Below the pieces are notes generated by a model that saw only the letters and a program-made list of their open reading frames with translations, did not search any database and was not told where the DNA came from. Of a DNA stretch of 64,000 bases, positions 28,283 through 36,470 are shown piece by piece (position 1 is the stretch's first letter; every line of letters starts with the position of its first letter). Where the stretch lies: assembly GCA_963757395.1 (NCBI GenBank), contig CAVWRK010000010.1, forward strand, positions 186,001 through 250,000. The letters run 5' to 3'. Both the position numbers and the translations under genes were made by a program. Source of the stretch: DATAOG01 sp963757395 (lineage in GTDB: Bacteria > Pseudomonadota > Alphaproteobacteria > Geminicoccales > Geminicoccaceae).

Positions 28283-29068
28283 ATGGTCGAAGCGATCGAA
28301 GCCCACCAAGCCAGAGCCGCTTTCGTCACGCCGAGCCCGGACGCGCTGATCCGCTGCGAGGGGCTCGAGAAATGGTATGGCGGCGTGCATGCCCTGAAGG
28401 GCGTCGATTTCCACGCCGAGCGCGCCGAGGTCGTGGGCCTGGTCGGCGACAACGGCGCCGGCAAGTCGACCCTGATCAAGCTGCTCTCGGGCGCCCACCG
28501 GCCGGACGCCGGCCGCATCTTCATCGAAGGCAAGGAGGTCCGGCTCGCATCGCCGAGCGTCGCCATGAGCCTCGGCATCGAGACCATCTACCAGTCGGCC
28601 GCCATGGTGCCGCAGATGACGGTCGCGCGGAACATCTTCATCGGTCGCGAGCCGCTTCGCTTCAGCATCGCCGGCATCGGGCTCATGGACCGGCGCCGGA
28701 TGGCCGAGCAGGCGATCTCCTCGATGACCAACGTCGACCTCCGGACCCGCTCCCCGGATACCACGGTCGAAGAACTCTCCGGCGGCCAGCGCCAGGGGGT
28801 CGCGATCGCGCGCGCCCTCTTCTTCAAATCCAAGGTTCTGATCCTCGACGAGCCGACCAATCATCTCTCGGTCAAGGAGACCAACAAGGTCCTCGATCAC
28901 GTCGCGTCGCTGCGCGAGCAGGGCATCACCAGCATCTTCATCAGCCACAACCTCCACCACATCCACCCGATCGCGGATCGGATCGTGGCCATGGCGCGCG
29001 GCGAGAAGATCGCCGACCTCAGGAAGGCCGACACCAGCATCGACGAGCTCACGGATCTGATCGTCTGA
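28283..29068 (+). CDS. CUT2 sugar ABC transporter ATPase with one nucleotide-binding domain (FrcA type)
   Basis: A 261-residue ATPase with a single domain: Walker A GDNGAGKST, signature LSGGQRQGVAIARAL, Walker B VLILDEPTNHLS and H-loop ISHNLHHI. Unlike RbsA/MglA or the paralogue at 18161, there is no second half. It resembles FrcA of the fructose importer type and would act as a homodimer. It is 3 nt after the permease and 14 nt before the SDR gene. Confidence 0.92.
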   Translation: MVEAIEAHQARAAFVTPSPDALIRCEGLEKWYGGVHALKGVDFHAERAEVVGLVGDNGAGKSTLIKLLSGAHRPDAGRIFIEGKEVRLASPSVAMSLGIETIYQSAAMVPQMTVARNIFIGREPLRFSIAGIGLMDRRRMAEQAISSMTNVDLRTRSPDTTVEELSGGQRQGVAIARALFFKSKVLILDEPTNHLSVKETNKVLDHVASLREQGITSIFISHNLHHIHPIADRIVAMARGEKIADLRKADTSIDELTDLIV

Positions 29069-29082
29069 GCGGAGAAAAACCG

Positions 29083-29841
29083 ATGGAGCTGCGCGGCAAG
29101 AACGCCCTGATCACCGGTGCTACCGGCGGCCTCGGCGTGGCGGAGAGCGAAGCGCTCGCGCGCGCGGGTGCCGCCGTTCTCATGCTCGACGTCAAGGGCG
29201 GCGAGGCGGCCGAAGCGATCAATGCCGGGCTGCCGGCCGACGCCCCGAAGGTCCGCTTCGTCCACTGCGATCTCGCCGACCCCAAGGCCGCGCAGGCGCT
29301 CGTCCGCGATCTCGATCGGGAGGCAGGCGGCATCGACGTCCTGATCAACAACGCCGCGATCAACCCCTTGAAGCCGATCGACGGCTACCCGCTCGAGGAA
29401 TACGAGCGCGTCCAGGCGGTCAACGCGACCGCGGCGGTCGCGCTCGCGCAGGCGGTCGTACCCTCGATGAAGCGCAAGGGATGGGGCCAGATCGTCAACA
29501 TCTGCTCGGTGACGCTCAACGGCGGCTGGTCCGACTTCACCGCCTACGTCGCCTCCAAGGGAACGCTGCTCGGGCTGACGCGCGCCATGGCGCGCGAGCT
29601 CGGCAAGTTCGGCATCCGCGTCAACGCGGTCAGCCCGGGCGCGATCCCGACCGCGCTCGAGAAGGAGGTCTGGGCCGACCAGCTCGAGACTTACGAGAAA
29701 TTCCTGCTCGAGCACCAGGCGCTCAAGTACCGCGGCAGTCCTTTGGACATCGCCGAGGCGATCTTGTTCCTCGTCTCCGATCGGGCGCGCTTCATCACCG
29801 GCCAGAACCTCACCGTCGACGGCGGCTGGTGGATGCATTGA
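29083..29841 (+). CDS. SDR-family NAD(P)-dependent oxidoreductase
   Basis: A 252-residue classical SDR. The cofactor loop is TGATGGLG (about residues 12-19), followed by NNAAINPL, catalytic Ser in CSVTLNG, Tyr/Lys in YVASKG and a C-terminal VDGGWWMH. GGAG lies upstream of ATG 29083. It shares the NAAINP variant with the SDR at 23820, so the two CUT2 operons seem to carry related dehydrogenases. It probably oxidises the imported sugar, and its stop overlaps the next start. Confidence 0.9.
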   Translation: MELRGKNALITGATGGLGVAESEALARAGAAVLMLDVKGGEAAEAINAGLPADAPKVRFVHCDLADPKAAQALVRDLDREAGGIDVLINNAAINPLKPIDGYPLEEYERVQAVNATAAVALAQAVVPSMKRKGWGQIVNICSVTLNGGWSDFTAYVASKGTLLGLTRAMARELGKFGIRVNAVSPGAIPTALEKEVWADQLETYEKFLLEHQALKYRGSPLDIAEAILFLVSDRARFITGQNLTVDGGWWMH

Positions 29842-30740
29842 GACCGGAAGCGATCGAGCTCGAGGCGGGCGACCTCCGCCTCGTCGTGCTGCCCGAGCTG
29901 GGCGGCGGCATCGCCCGCTTCGACCTCGCCCGCTCGAACGGCGTTGTCCCCCTTTTCCGGCCCTGGGATGGCAGCGCAACCGATCCGAACCGGCTCGGCT
30001 GCTACGTGCTCTGCCCGTTCTCGAACCGGATCTCCGGCGGCGGGATCGAGGCGGGCAACCGGTTCTGGGCGCTCGCCGCCAATCTCGCCGGCGAGCCCTA
30101 CCCGATCCACGGCGACGCCTGGCAGCAACCCTGGACCGTCGAGGAGACCAGCCGGACCGCGCTTGCCCTCGTCCTGGAGAGCGGCAGGGTGCCGCCGTTC
30201 GCCTATCGTGCGCAGCTCCGCTATGAGCTCGCCGGGCATGGGCTCCGAGCCCGGCTGACGGTTCAGCATCGGGGCGAGGTGGCGGTCCCTTACGGCCTCG
30301 GCTTCCACCCATGGCTGCCGCGCACGCCGGCGACCACGCTGCAAGCCGCCTGCGAAGCCGTCTGGCTCGAGCGCCCCGACCACCTGCCGGATCGATGTCA
30401 GCCGGTCGCGGAGCGCCCCGAATGGGACTTCCGGTCGCCGCGGCCGCTGCCCCGCTCCTGGATCAACAACGGCTTCGTCGGCTGGCCTGGCCGGGCGCGG
30501 ATCCACTGGCAGGAGCGCGGGCTCGGGCTCGAGATCGAGGCGAGCGACGCGCTCGGGACCTACGTCCTGTTCTCGCCGGGCGCCGAGGCCGTTTTTTTCT
30601 GCTTTGAGCCGGTGTCGCACGCGGTCGATGCGTTTCATCTGCCGGGCGGACCCGAGGCGCACGGTCTGAAGCTCCTGCAACCCGGCGACGGGTTCGGGAT
30701 CGAGTGTCGCTTCCGGGTGACCGAGGACGGAGGATCATGA
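29838..30740 (+). CDS. Aldose 1-epimerase family protein
   Basis: About 300 residues of galactose-mutarotase-like fold. Key features are NRISGGGIEAGNRFW, the catalytic-histidine segments PIHGDAWQQPW and GLGFHPWLP, and a C-terminal YVLFSPGAEAVFFCFEPVSH. The start is uncertain. I use the TTG at 29838, which overlaps the SDR stop (TTGA); a GTG at 29829 is the alternative. It should interconvert sugar anomers, supplying the right form to the dehydrogenase. The end overlaps the next gene by 4 nt. Confidence 0.82.
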   Translation: MRPEAIELEAGDLRLVVLPELGGGIARFDLARSNGVVPLFRPWDGSATDPNRLGCYVLCPFSNRISGGGIEAGNRFWALAANLAGEPYPIHGDAWQQPWTVEETSRTALALVLESGRVPPFAYRAQLRYELAGHGLRARLTVQHRGEVAVPYGLGFHPWLPRTPATTLQAACEAVWLERPDHLPDRCQPVAERPEWDFRSPRPLPRSWINNGFVGWPGRARIHWQERGLGLEIEASDALGTYVLFSPGAEAVFFCFEPVSHAVDAFHLPGGPEAHGLKLLQPGDGFGIECRFRVTEDGGS

Positions 30741-31967
30741 CAATGGCCAAGGATCGGATCGTCAGGGTCTATCAGGAGGACTGGTGGCCGTTCCAGAACC
30801 TGCCGGCCGCGTTGCGGCGTTTTTCCGAGCGGACCGGAATCGCGACCGAGCTGTCCTGGGATCGGGTCGGGGTCGGCTCGATCGAGAAGATGTTCGAGGA
30901 GATGCTGCACTCGTTCACCGACGACGACCCGCCCTTCGATCTCGTCTGCACCGACGAGGTGATGTTGCGCAAGTTTGCGGCTGAAGGCCGGGTGCTGGTC
31001 CTGAACGAGCTGATGGACCGGGATGGGATCGTTCTCGACGACGTCACCGCGGCCACGCGCGAGGCCGTGACCCTCGACGGCCAGGTGCTGGGCCTGCCCT
31101 GCGTCAACGTCTCGAACATGCTGCTCTACCGGCGCGACCTCCTGGAGCGGTACGGGCTGCCGGTGCCGCAGAGCTGGGACGAGCTCAAGGAGGTCGCCGG
31201 CCGGCTGCAGGACGCGGTGCGCCGGGACGGTTGTTCGGACTTTTATGGCTTCGCGACCCGGGGCGCGCCCGGCGGCGGCCACGCGGTCTGGACGGTCTCG
31301 AGCTTCGTTGCCTCCTTTGGCGCCGCCTGGTTCGATGCCGCCGGCAGGGCGACGACGCTGAGCGAGGCGCACGCGGCGGCGCTTGCCACCTACGTCGACC
31401 TGCTGCGCGCCGTGGCGCCGCCCGATCAGGCCGGGATCAGCTTCGTCGAGCTGCTGCGCGATTTCCGGGCCGGGCGGGTCGGCATGATCCTCGAGGTCGG
31501 CATGGAGTACGCCCACCTGCTCCAAGACGGACCCGGAGCTCGCCGCGAGGTCGGGCGTGGCGCTGGTCCCGGCGGGACCGGCCGGCCGCTTTGCCAACCT
31601 CTACTGCCCGCCCTACGCGATCCCGAACAACTCCAAACTGCGGGCCGAAGCCTTCGAGCTGCTGAAGTTCCTCACCTCCCCGGCGCAGCTCGTGGAGGAC
31701 GGGCAAAAGGCAGAGGCGCTCGAGACCTCGTCGCTCTCCGTCCTCTACAGCCCGGAGTTCGACCGGCATTTCCGCGCCGATCTGCTCGCGGTCGCGCGCG
31801 CCACGCGGGCGATCGCCTTCGAGGAGCGGCCGTTTTCGACGCTCGGCATCGAGGCCTGCACCATCGTCGGCGACCACACGACCAAGGCGCTCACCGGTGA
31901 GCTCGGGATTCGCGCCGCGCTGGAGAAGATGCAGCGTGCCCTCGACCAACTACCGCCACCGCGTTGA
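30737..31967 (+). pseudogene. CUT1-type solute-binding protein without signal peptide, single-base frameshift
   Basis: From ATG 30737 the protein reads VRVYQEDWWPFQNLPAAL and continues with binding-protein landmarks (VLGLPCVNVSNMLLYRRDLLE) up to GMEYAHLL. There a surplus C at 31522-31523 shifts the frame. Deleting it gives KTDPELAARSGVALVPAGPA, then YCPPYAIPNNS, and a normal end at 31967. The span is 1231 nt (3n+1), or 409 residues when repaired. There is no signal peptide or membrane segment at the N-terminus, odd for a periplasmic protein. It may be a cytoplasmic sugar-sensing homologue, or the start may be mis-set. It overlaps the epimerase stop. Confidence 0.75.
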
Positions 31968-32030
31968 TGCTTGCATGGGTGCCCGCGGCCGATTTACGAT
32001 CCTTGCCAATCAATAAGGGGGGTAACAACG

Positions 32031-33470
32031 ATGCTCAGATGGTACGCGATCGCTGCGTTGGGAGGCTTGGCGGGCCTCGCCGTTGGCGTGACGCCGGCCG
32101 TCGCCGAGGACAACGCCGCCACCAAGGCGGTCGAGGCGGCCAAGCAATACGCCGGCACGACCATCAACACGGAAGAGGAAGCGGGGCTGATGGCGATGCT
32201 CGGCATCAACATCACCGGCCCCGAATGGCAGGACCTGACCGGCATCGGGGTGCGGGTCAGCGAGGTCCCCTACGAGGAGCTGTTCCCGAAGGCGATGCTC
32301 GAGCATCGGGCCGGCACCGGCGCTTACGACATGCTGACGGTCGCCCCGTCCTGGATCGCTGATATGGTCCGCGCCGGCGCGCTCGAGCCGCTCGACCCCT
32401 ACATCGAGAAGTACGGCGTCAAGAGCGAGCTCGACGACATCGCACCGGCCTTTCGCGACTGGATGACCTTCGAGGGCAAGACCTACGGCCTCGTGGTCGA
32501 TGGCGACGTCCACATCCTCTACTACCGCAAGGACCTGTTCGAGGACCCGGACAACATGGCCGCCTTCAAGGAGAAGTTTGGCTATGATCTGGCTCCGCCT
32601 GACAATTGGCAGAAATTCGGCGAGATCTGCCAGTTCCTGACCGACAAATATGCGCCGGAGCTGTATGGCGCCGGCCTGATCAATGTCGGCTATACCTATT
32701 ACTTCTTCTTCGAGCGGTTCCGCAGCTACGGCGGCCGGTTCTTCGATGCCGACACGATGAAGGCGACCGTCAACAGCGAGGCGGGCCTCAAAGCGCTGAC
32801 CGACATGGTCGAGCAGAACAAGTGCCAGCCGCCGGGCGTGCAGCAATGGGGCTTCGGCGAGTCGCTCTCGGCGCTCAACTCGGGCGAGATCGCGATGACC
32901 ATCAGCTGGCCGCCGATCGCGCGCTGGGCGCAGGGCATCAACGCCGACGAGCAGGCGCTGTCCTGGGTGCCGCCGACCACGGTCAAGGACAAGATCGGCT
33001 ACGCGATCAGCCCGAGCGGGCATTCCGAGATGGCCGCTGGCATCCTCCTGGCGCTGTCCCCGAACAGCAAGAACAAGGACGCCACTTACCTCTACATGCA
33101 GTGGCTGCACAGCGAGCAGGAGAGCCTCAAGAACGTGATGCGGCCGCTCGGCTTGCGCGATCCGTTCCGGATCTCGCAGTACGAGAGCCCGGAGTTCCAG
33201 TCGCTGTGGCCGACCGCCAAGGACTACCTCGCGACCCACAAGAAGGCGGTCGAGACCGGTTACGCCGACCTCGCGATCCTCGACACCTACAAATACTGGG
33301 AAGTGGCGGGGCGCGCCGTGAGTGCCGCGATCGGCGGCAAGGACCCCAAGCAGGCGCTCGACGAGCTCGCGGCCGAGTGGGACGATCTCACCGAGCAGGT
33401 CGGCGTCGACCGGCAGCGCGAGGCCTACACCGCCTGGGCGGCCAAGCCCGCGGCCTACCGAGCCGAATAA
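32031..33470 (+). CDS. CUT1 extracellular sugar-binding protein
   Basis: A 479-residue binding protein with a signal peptide (MLRWYAIAALGGLAGLAVGV, ending PAVA before EDN). Landmarks are AGTGAYDMLTVAPSWIADM, YGLVVDGDVHILYYRKDLFE and WPPIARWAQGI. GGGGGG about 6 nt upstream supports ATG 32031. Two CUT1 permeases follow, but no ATPase gene is adjacent, so an ATPase from elsewhere, such as the one at 1356-2468, must serve it. Its C-terminus is longer than that of many MalE-type proteins. Confidence 0.92.
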   Translation: MLRWYAIAALGGLAGLAVGVTPAVAEDNAATKAVEAAKQYAGTTINTEEEAGLMAMLGINITGPEWQDLTGIGVRVSEVPYEELFPKAMLEHRAGTGAYDMLTVAPSWIADMVRAGALEPLDPYIEKYGVKSELDDIAPAFRDWMTFEGKTYGLVVDGDVHILYYRKDLFEDPDNMAAFKEKFGYDLAPPDNWQKFGEICQFLTDKYAPELYGAGLINVGYTYYFFFERFRSYGGRFFDADTMKATVNSEAGLKALTDMVEQNKCQPPGVQQWGFGESLSALNSGEIAMTISWPPIARWAQGINADEQALSWVPPTTVKDKIGYAISPSGHSEMAAGILLALSPNSKNKDATYLYMQWLHSEQESLKNVMRPLGLRDPFRISQYESPEFQSLWPTAKDYLATHKKAVETGYADLAILDTYKYWEVAGRAVSAAIGGKDPKQALDELAAEWDDLTEQVGVDRQREAYTAWAAKPAAYRAE

Positions 33471-33479
33471 CCCGGGCCG

Positions 33480-33527
33480 GTCGCGAGCGTCACCGGGGCG
33501 GACAGCCGCCATCGGGACGCTCGCGAC
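33480..33527 (+). promoter_or_regulatory. Large stem-loop between binding-protein and permease genes
   Basis: GTCGCGAGCGTC (33480-33491) is perfectly complementary over 12 bp to GACGCTCGCGAC (33516-33527). Inside, GGCGG (33497-33501) pairs with CCGCC (33506-33510) around ACAG. It starts 9 nt after the stop codon and lacks a U-run. It is the strongest of the four binding-protein/permease junction structures. Confidence 0.72.
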
Positions 33528-33586
33528 TGCGCCGGCCGGCCGGCCGGTCGAGCCGGAATGCCACGAAGGAGCAGCCCTCTGCCGTG

Positions 33587-34510
33587 ATGGCGACGCGCGC
33601 AGCAGAGATCACCACGGCAACCCCGGCGGCCCGTCGTCTGGATGCGCTCGGCGCCGGCGGCTTCAAATACGCGCTGGTCGCGCCGGCCGTCTTCATCCTC
33701 TTGGCCTTCGGCCTGTTTCCGTTCCTCTACGCCGTGGTCGTCAGCTTCCAGAAGCTGAGCCTGCTCGATCAGTACACCAGCTTCCAGGGTGCTTTGAACT
33801 ACGCCCGCCTGCTCCACGATCAGCGGCTGTGGCGCGCTGTGCTGCATACCGTGGCGATCACGGCGGCGGCCCTGCCGCTGCAGCTCGTGCTCGGGCTGCT
33901 GCTGGCCCATCACTTCCTCGCCGAGCGCCGCTTCAAGCGCCTGTTCATAGCCCTGTTGATCATCCCGGCGGTGATCTCGCCGATGGTCGCGGGCAGCATG
34001 TGGCGGCTGATGTTCGACGATCGTTACGGCCCGATCAACCAGATGATCGGCTGGCTTTTGGGCCATCACGTCTCGATCCTCTGGACCATTCAGGCGGCCT
34101 GGGCCTATCCTGCGATCATCGTCTGCGACGTCTGGGAGTGGACGCCCTTCATGTTCATCATCCTGCTCGCCGCCTTGTCGAACGTCGACGGCGAGCAGCT
34201 CGATGCCGCCTCGCTCGATGGTGCCGGCGCCTGGCAGAGCTTCCGCTACGTCAGCCTGCCGGCGATCTGGCCGGTCATGATGATCGCGCTGCTGATTCGC
34301 GGCCTCGACCTGATCCGGCTGTTCGACATCGTCTGGCAGCTGACCCGAGGCGGCCCTGGCAGCGACACCGAGACGATCTCGATCTACATGTTCGTGCGCG
34401 GCTTCCAGGAGTTCGAGACCAGCTACGCCGGCGCCATGGTGGTCGCCCTGCTGATCCTGTTCACCGCGGCGCTGGTCGCGGCCCTCCGGCGCATGGAGAT
34501 CGCACGGTGA
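33587..34510 (+). CDS. CUT1 sugar ABC transporter permease (MalF/UgpA type)
   Basis: About 307 residues with six hydrophobic segments starting at YALVAPAVFILLAFGLFPFL. The EAA loop is recognisable as EQLDAASLDGAGAWQSFRYV, and TRGGPGSDTETISIYMFV follows it, as in MalF-type proteins. I use ATG 33587; the GTG at 33584 is equally possible, and AAGGAG lies somewhat far upstream. The 3' end overlaps the next permease by GTGA. Confidence 0.92.
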   Translation: MATRAAEITTATPAARRLDALGAGGFKYALVAPAVFILLAFGLFPFLYAVVVSFQKLSLLDQYTSFQGALNYARLLHDQRLWRAVLHTVAITAAALPLQLVLGLLLAHHFLAERRFKRLFIALLIIPAVISPMVAGSMWRLMFDDRYGPINQMIGWLLGHHVSILWTIQAAWAYPAIIVCDVWEWTPFMFIILLAALSNVDGEQLDAASLDGAGAWQSFRYVSLPAIWPVMMIALLIRGLDLIRLFDIVWQLTRGGPGSDTETISIYMFVRGFQEFETSYAGAMVVALLILFTAALVAALRRMEIAR

Positions 34511-35322
34511 GGCGTTGGCGCGGCGCCGGCTGGTATCTCGGCTCGATCGCCATCGTGATCGTTTTTCTGTTTCCAGTCTATTGGATGTTCGCGGTATCGC
34601 TGAAAACGCCGCAGGAGATCTTCAAGTATCCGCCGGCCTGGTACCCGGGCACTCCTCAGCTCATGAACTTCTGGGTGCTGTTCCGCGACGGCGACGTCTG
34701 GTCGGTCTGGAACAGCTTCGTGATCGCCTCGACCAGCACCGTGATCGCGATGGTGCTCGGGACGCTGTGCGCCTACAGCATCGTCCGCTTCAGGACCGGC
34801 GGCGAGAACCTCGCGGTCTGGATCCTCTCGCAACGCATGCTGCCGCCGATCGCCGTGGTCTTTCCGATTTTCTTGCTGTACGCGAAGGTGGGCTGGGCCG
34901 ACACCTATCACGGGTTGATCCTGCTCTATACCGCGTTCGCGCTGCCCTACGTGATCTGGATGATGCGCGGCTACCTGCAGGAGATCCCGATCGAGCTCGA
35001 GGAGTCGGCGCTGGTCGACGGCTGCTCGCGCTGGCAGGTGCTGCGCCACGTGGTCGTTCCGGTCGCCCGCAGCGGCCTGTTCGCGACCGCGGTGTTCGCG
35101 TTCATCTTCTCCTGGAACGAGTTCCTGTTCGCGCTCGTGCTGACCCGGACCCAGGTGCTGACCTATCCGGTCCAGATCAGCCAGTACTTCGGCGCCCAGT
35201 CGACCTTCTGGGCCAAGATCTCCGCGATGTCGGTGCTCGGCACGCTGCCGGTGTTCTTCGCCGTGGCGGCATTCCAGCGCTACCTGGTGCGCGGCATCTC
35301 GCTCGGTGCCGTCAAAGGATGA
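34507..35322 (+). CDS. CUT1 sugar ABC transporter permease (MalG type)
   Basis: A 271-residue permease starting at GTG 34507, which overlaps the previous stop (GTGA). Features are IVFLFPVYWMFAVSLKTPQEI, the EAA loop ELEESALVDGCSRWQVLRHV, and the terminal RYLVRGISLGAVKG. It pairs with the permease at 33587-34510 and the binding protein at 32031. No ATPase gene follows; instead a D-threonine-aldolase-like gene starts 8 nt later. Confidence 0.92.
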   Translation: MRRWRGAGWYLGSIAIVIVFLFPVYWMFAVSLKTPQEIFKYPPAWYPGTPQLMNFWVLFRDGDVWSVWNSFVIASTSTVIAMVLGTLCAYSIVRFRTGGENLAVWILSQRMLPPIAVVFPIFLLYAKVGWADTYHGLILLYTAFALPYVIWMMRGYLQEIPIELEESALVDGCSRWQVLRHVVVPVARSGLFATAVFAFIFSWNEFLFALVLTRTQVLTYPVQISQYFGAQSTFWAKISAMSVLGTLPVFFAVAAFQRYLVRGISLGAVKG

Positions 35323-35330
35323 GGCAGCCA

Positions 35331-36470
35331 ATGGCACGTCCAGCAAACGCAGCTCTGATCGGCGCCCCGGATGCCCGCGCGCGGCTCGCGACCCCCTGCC
35401 TGCTGCTCGAGGCCGACGCCTTCGAGCACAATGTCGGCGCGATGATGGCGCTCGTCCGCCGCTACGGATGCCAGCTTCGCCCGCACGTCAAGGCGCACAA
35501 GTGCACGACGATCGCCAGGCGCCAGCTCGAGGCCGGTGCGCTCGGCCTCTGCTGCGCCACCGTGCGCGAGGCCGAGGTCATGGCGGCGGCCGGCCTTTCA
35601 GGCATCCTGGTCAGCTCGCCGATCGTCGCGCCCACGATGGTCGAGCGGCTCGTGCGGGCGCATGCCGCGGTCGGCGACCTCGCGGTCGTGGTCGACAGCG
35701 ACCTCGGTCTCGACGTGCTCGCGGCGGCGGCATCGCCCGCGCAGCCGCTTGGCGTCCTGGTCGAGATCGACGTCGGGCAGGGGCGGACCGGCGTGACCCG
35801 GCCCGAGGACGCGCTCCGTCTCGCGCGCAAGATCGCGGACCTGCCGCAGCTCCGCTACCAGGGCGTCCAGGCCTACTACGGCCACCTGCAACACGTGCCG
35901 GCCTACGCCGACCGCAAGGCCAAGGCGGCCGAGCAGTGGGCGCGGCTGCAGCCGTTCCTCGATGCGCTTCGCGCTGAAGGCCTTGCGCCCGGGATCGTGA
36001 CCGGCGGTGGCACCGGCACCCACCAGCTCGACCTCGAGGACGGACCGTTCACCGAGATCCAGCCGGGCTCGTATCTGTTCATGGACAAGCAGTATGGCGC
36101 CATCGAGCTGGCACCCGATGGCTCGCCGTTCGAGACGGCACTCTCGGTCGCGGCGCGCGTGGTCAGCGTCAACCAGCCGGGCCTGGCCGTGATCGACGCC
36201 GGCTTCAAAGCCATGGCCACCGATGCCGGCCCGGCGCTGTTGCAGAGCGACGCGGCCGCGAGCTATCAGTTCATGGGCGACGAGCACGGCGGCCTGCGCT
36301 ACGGCGAGGGCACCCCGCGCGCGAGCGTCAACGAGCTGGTCCGCCTGGTCGCGCCGCACTGCGACCCAACCGTCAACCTCCACGACCATTTCCACGTCAT
36401 GCAGGGCGATCGCCTGGTCGAGATCTGGCCGATCGACGCCCGCGGCTACGAGCCTGTGGGAGCGCCATGA
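35331..36470 (+). CDS. D-threonine aldolase / D-serine dehydratase-like (DSD1 family) PLP enzyme
   Basis: A 379-residue fold-type III PLP enzyme. The PLP-lysine region is RPHVKAHKCTTIARRQLEAG, the phosphate-binding loop is TGGGTGTH, and the C-terminal metal-site motif is PHCDPTVN followed by DHFHVMQG. This is the pattern of D-threonine aldolase/DSD1 proteins that act on D-3-hydroxyamino acids. I use ATG 35331; another ATG at 35319 overlaps the permease stop. The next gene is a DadA-like D-amino-acid dehydrogenase (ATGA overlap). A paralogue fragment lies at 1-297. Confidence 0.88.
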   Translation: MARPANAALIGAPDARARLATPCLLLEADAFEHNVGAMMALVRRYGCQLRPHVKAHKCTTIARRQLEAGALGLCCATVREAEVMAAAGLSGILVSSPIVAPTMVERLVRAHAAVGDLAVVVDSDLGLDVLAAAASPAQPLGVLVEIDVGQGRTGVTRPEDALRLARKIADLPQLRYQGVQAYYGHLQHVPAYADRKAKAAEQWARLQPFLDALRAEGLAPGIVTGGGTGTHQLDLEDGPFTEIQPGSYLFMDKQYGAIELAPDGSPFETALSVAARVVSVNQPGLAVIDAGFKAMATDAGPALLQSDAAASYQFMGDEHGGLRYGEGTPRASVNELVRLVAPHCDPTVNLHDHFHVMQGDRLVEIWPIDARGYEPVGAP

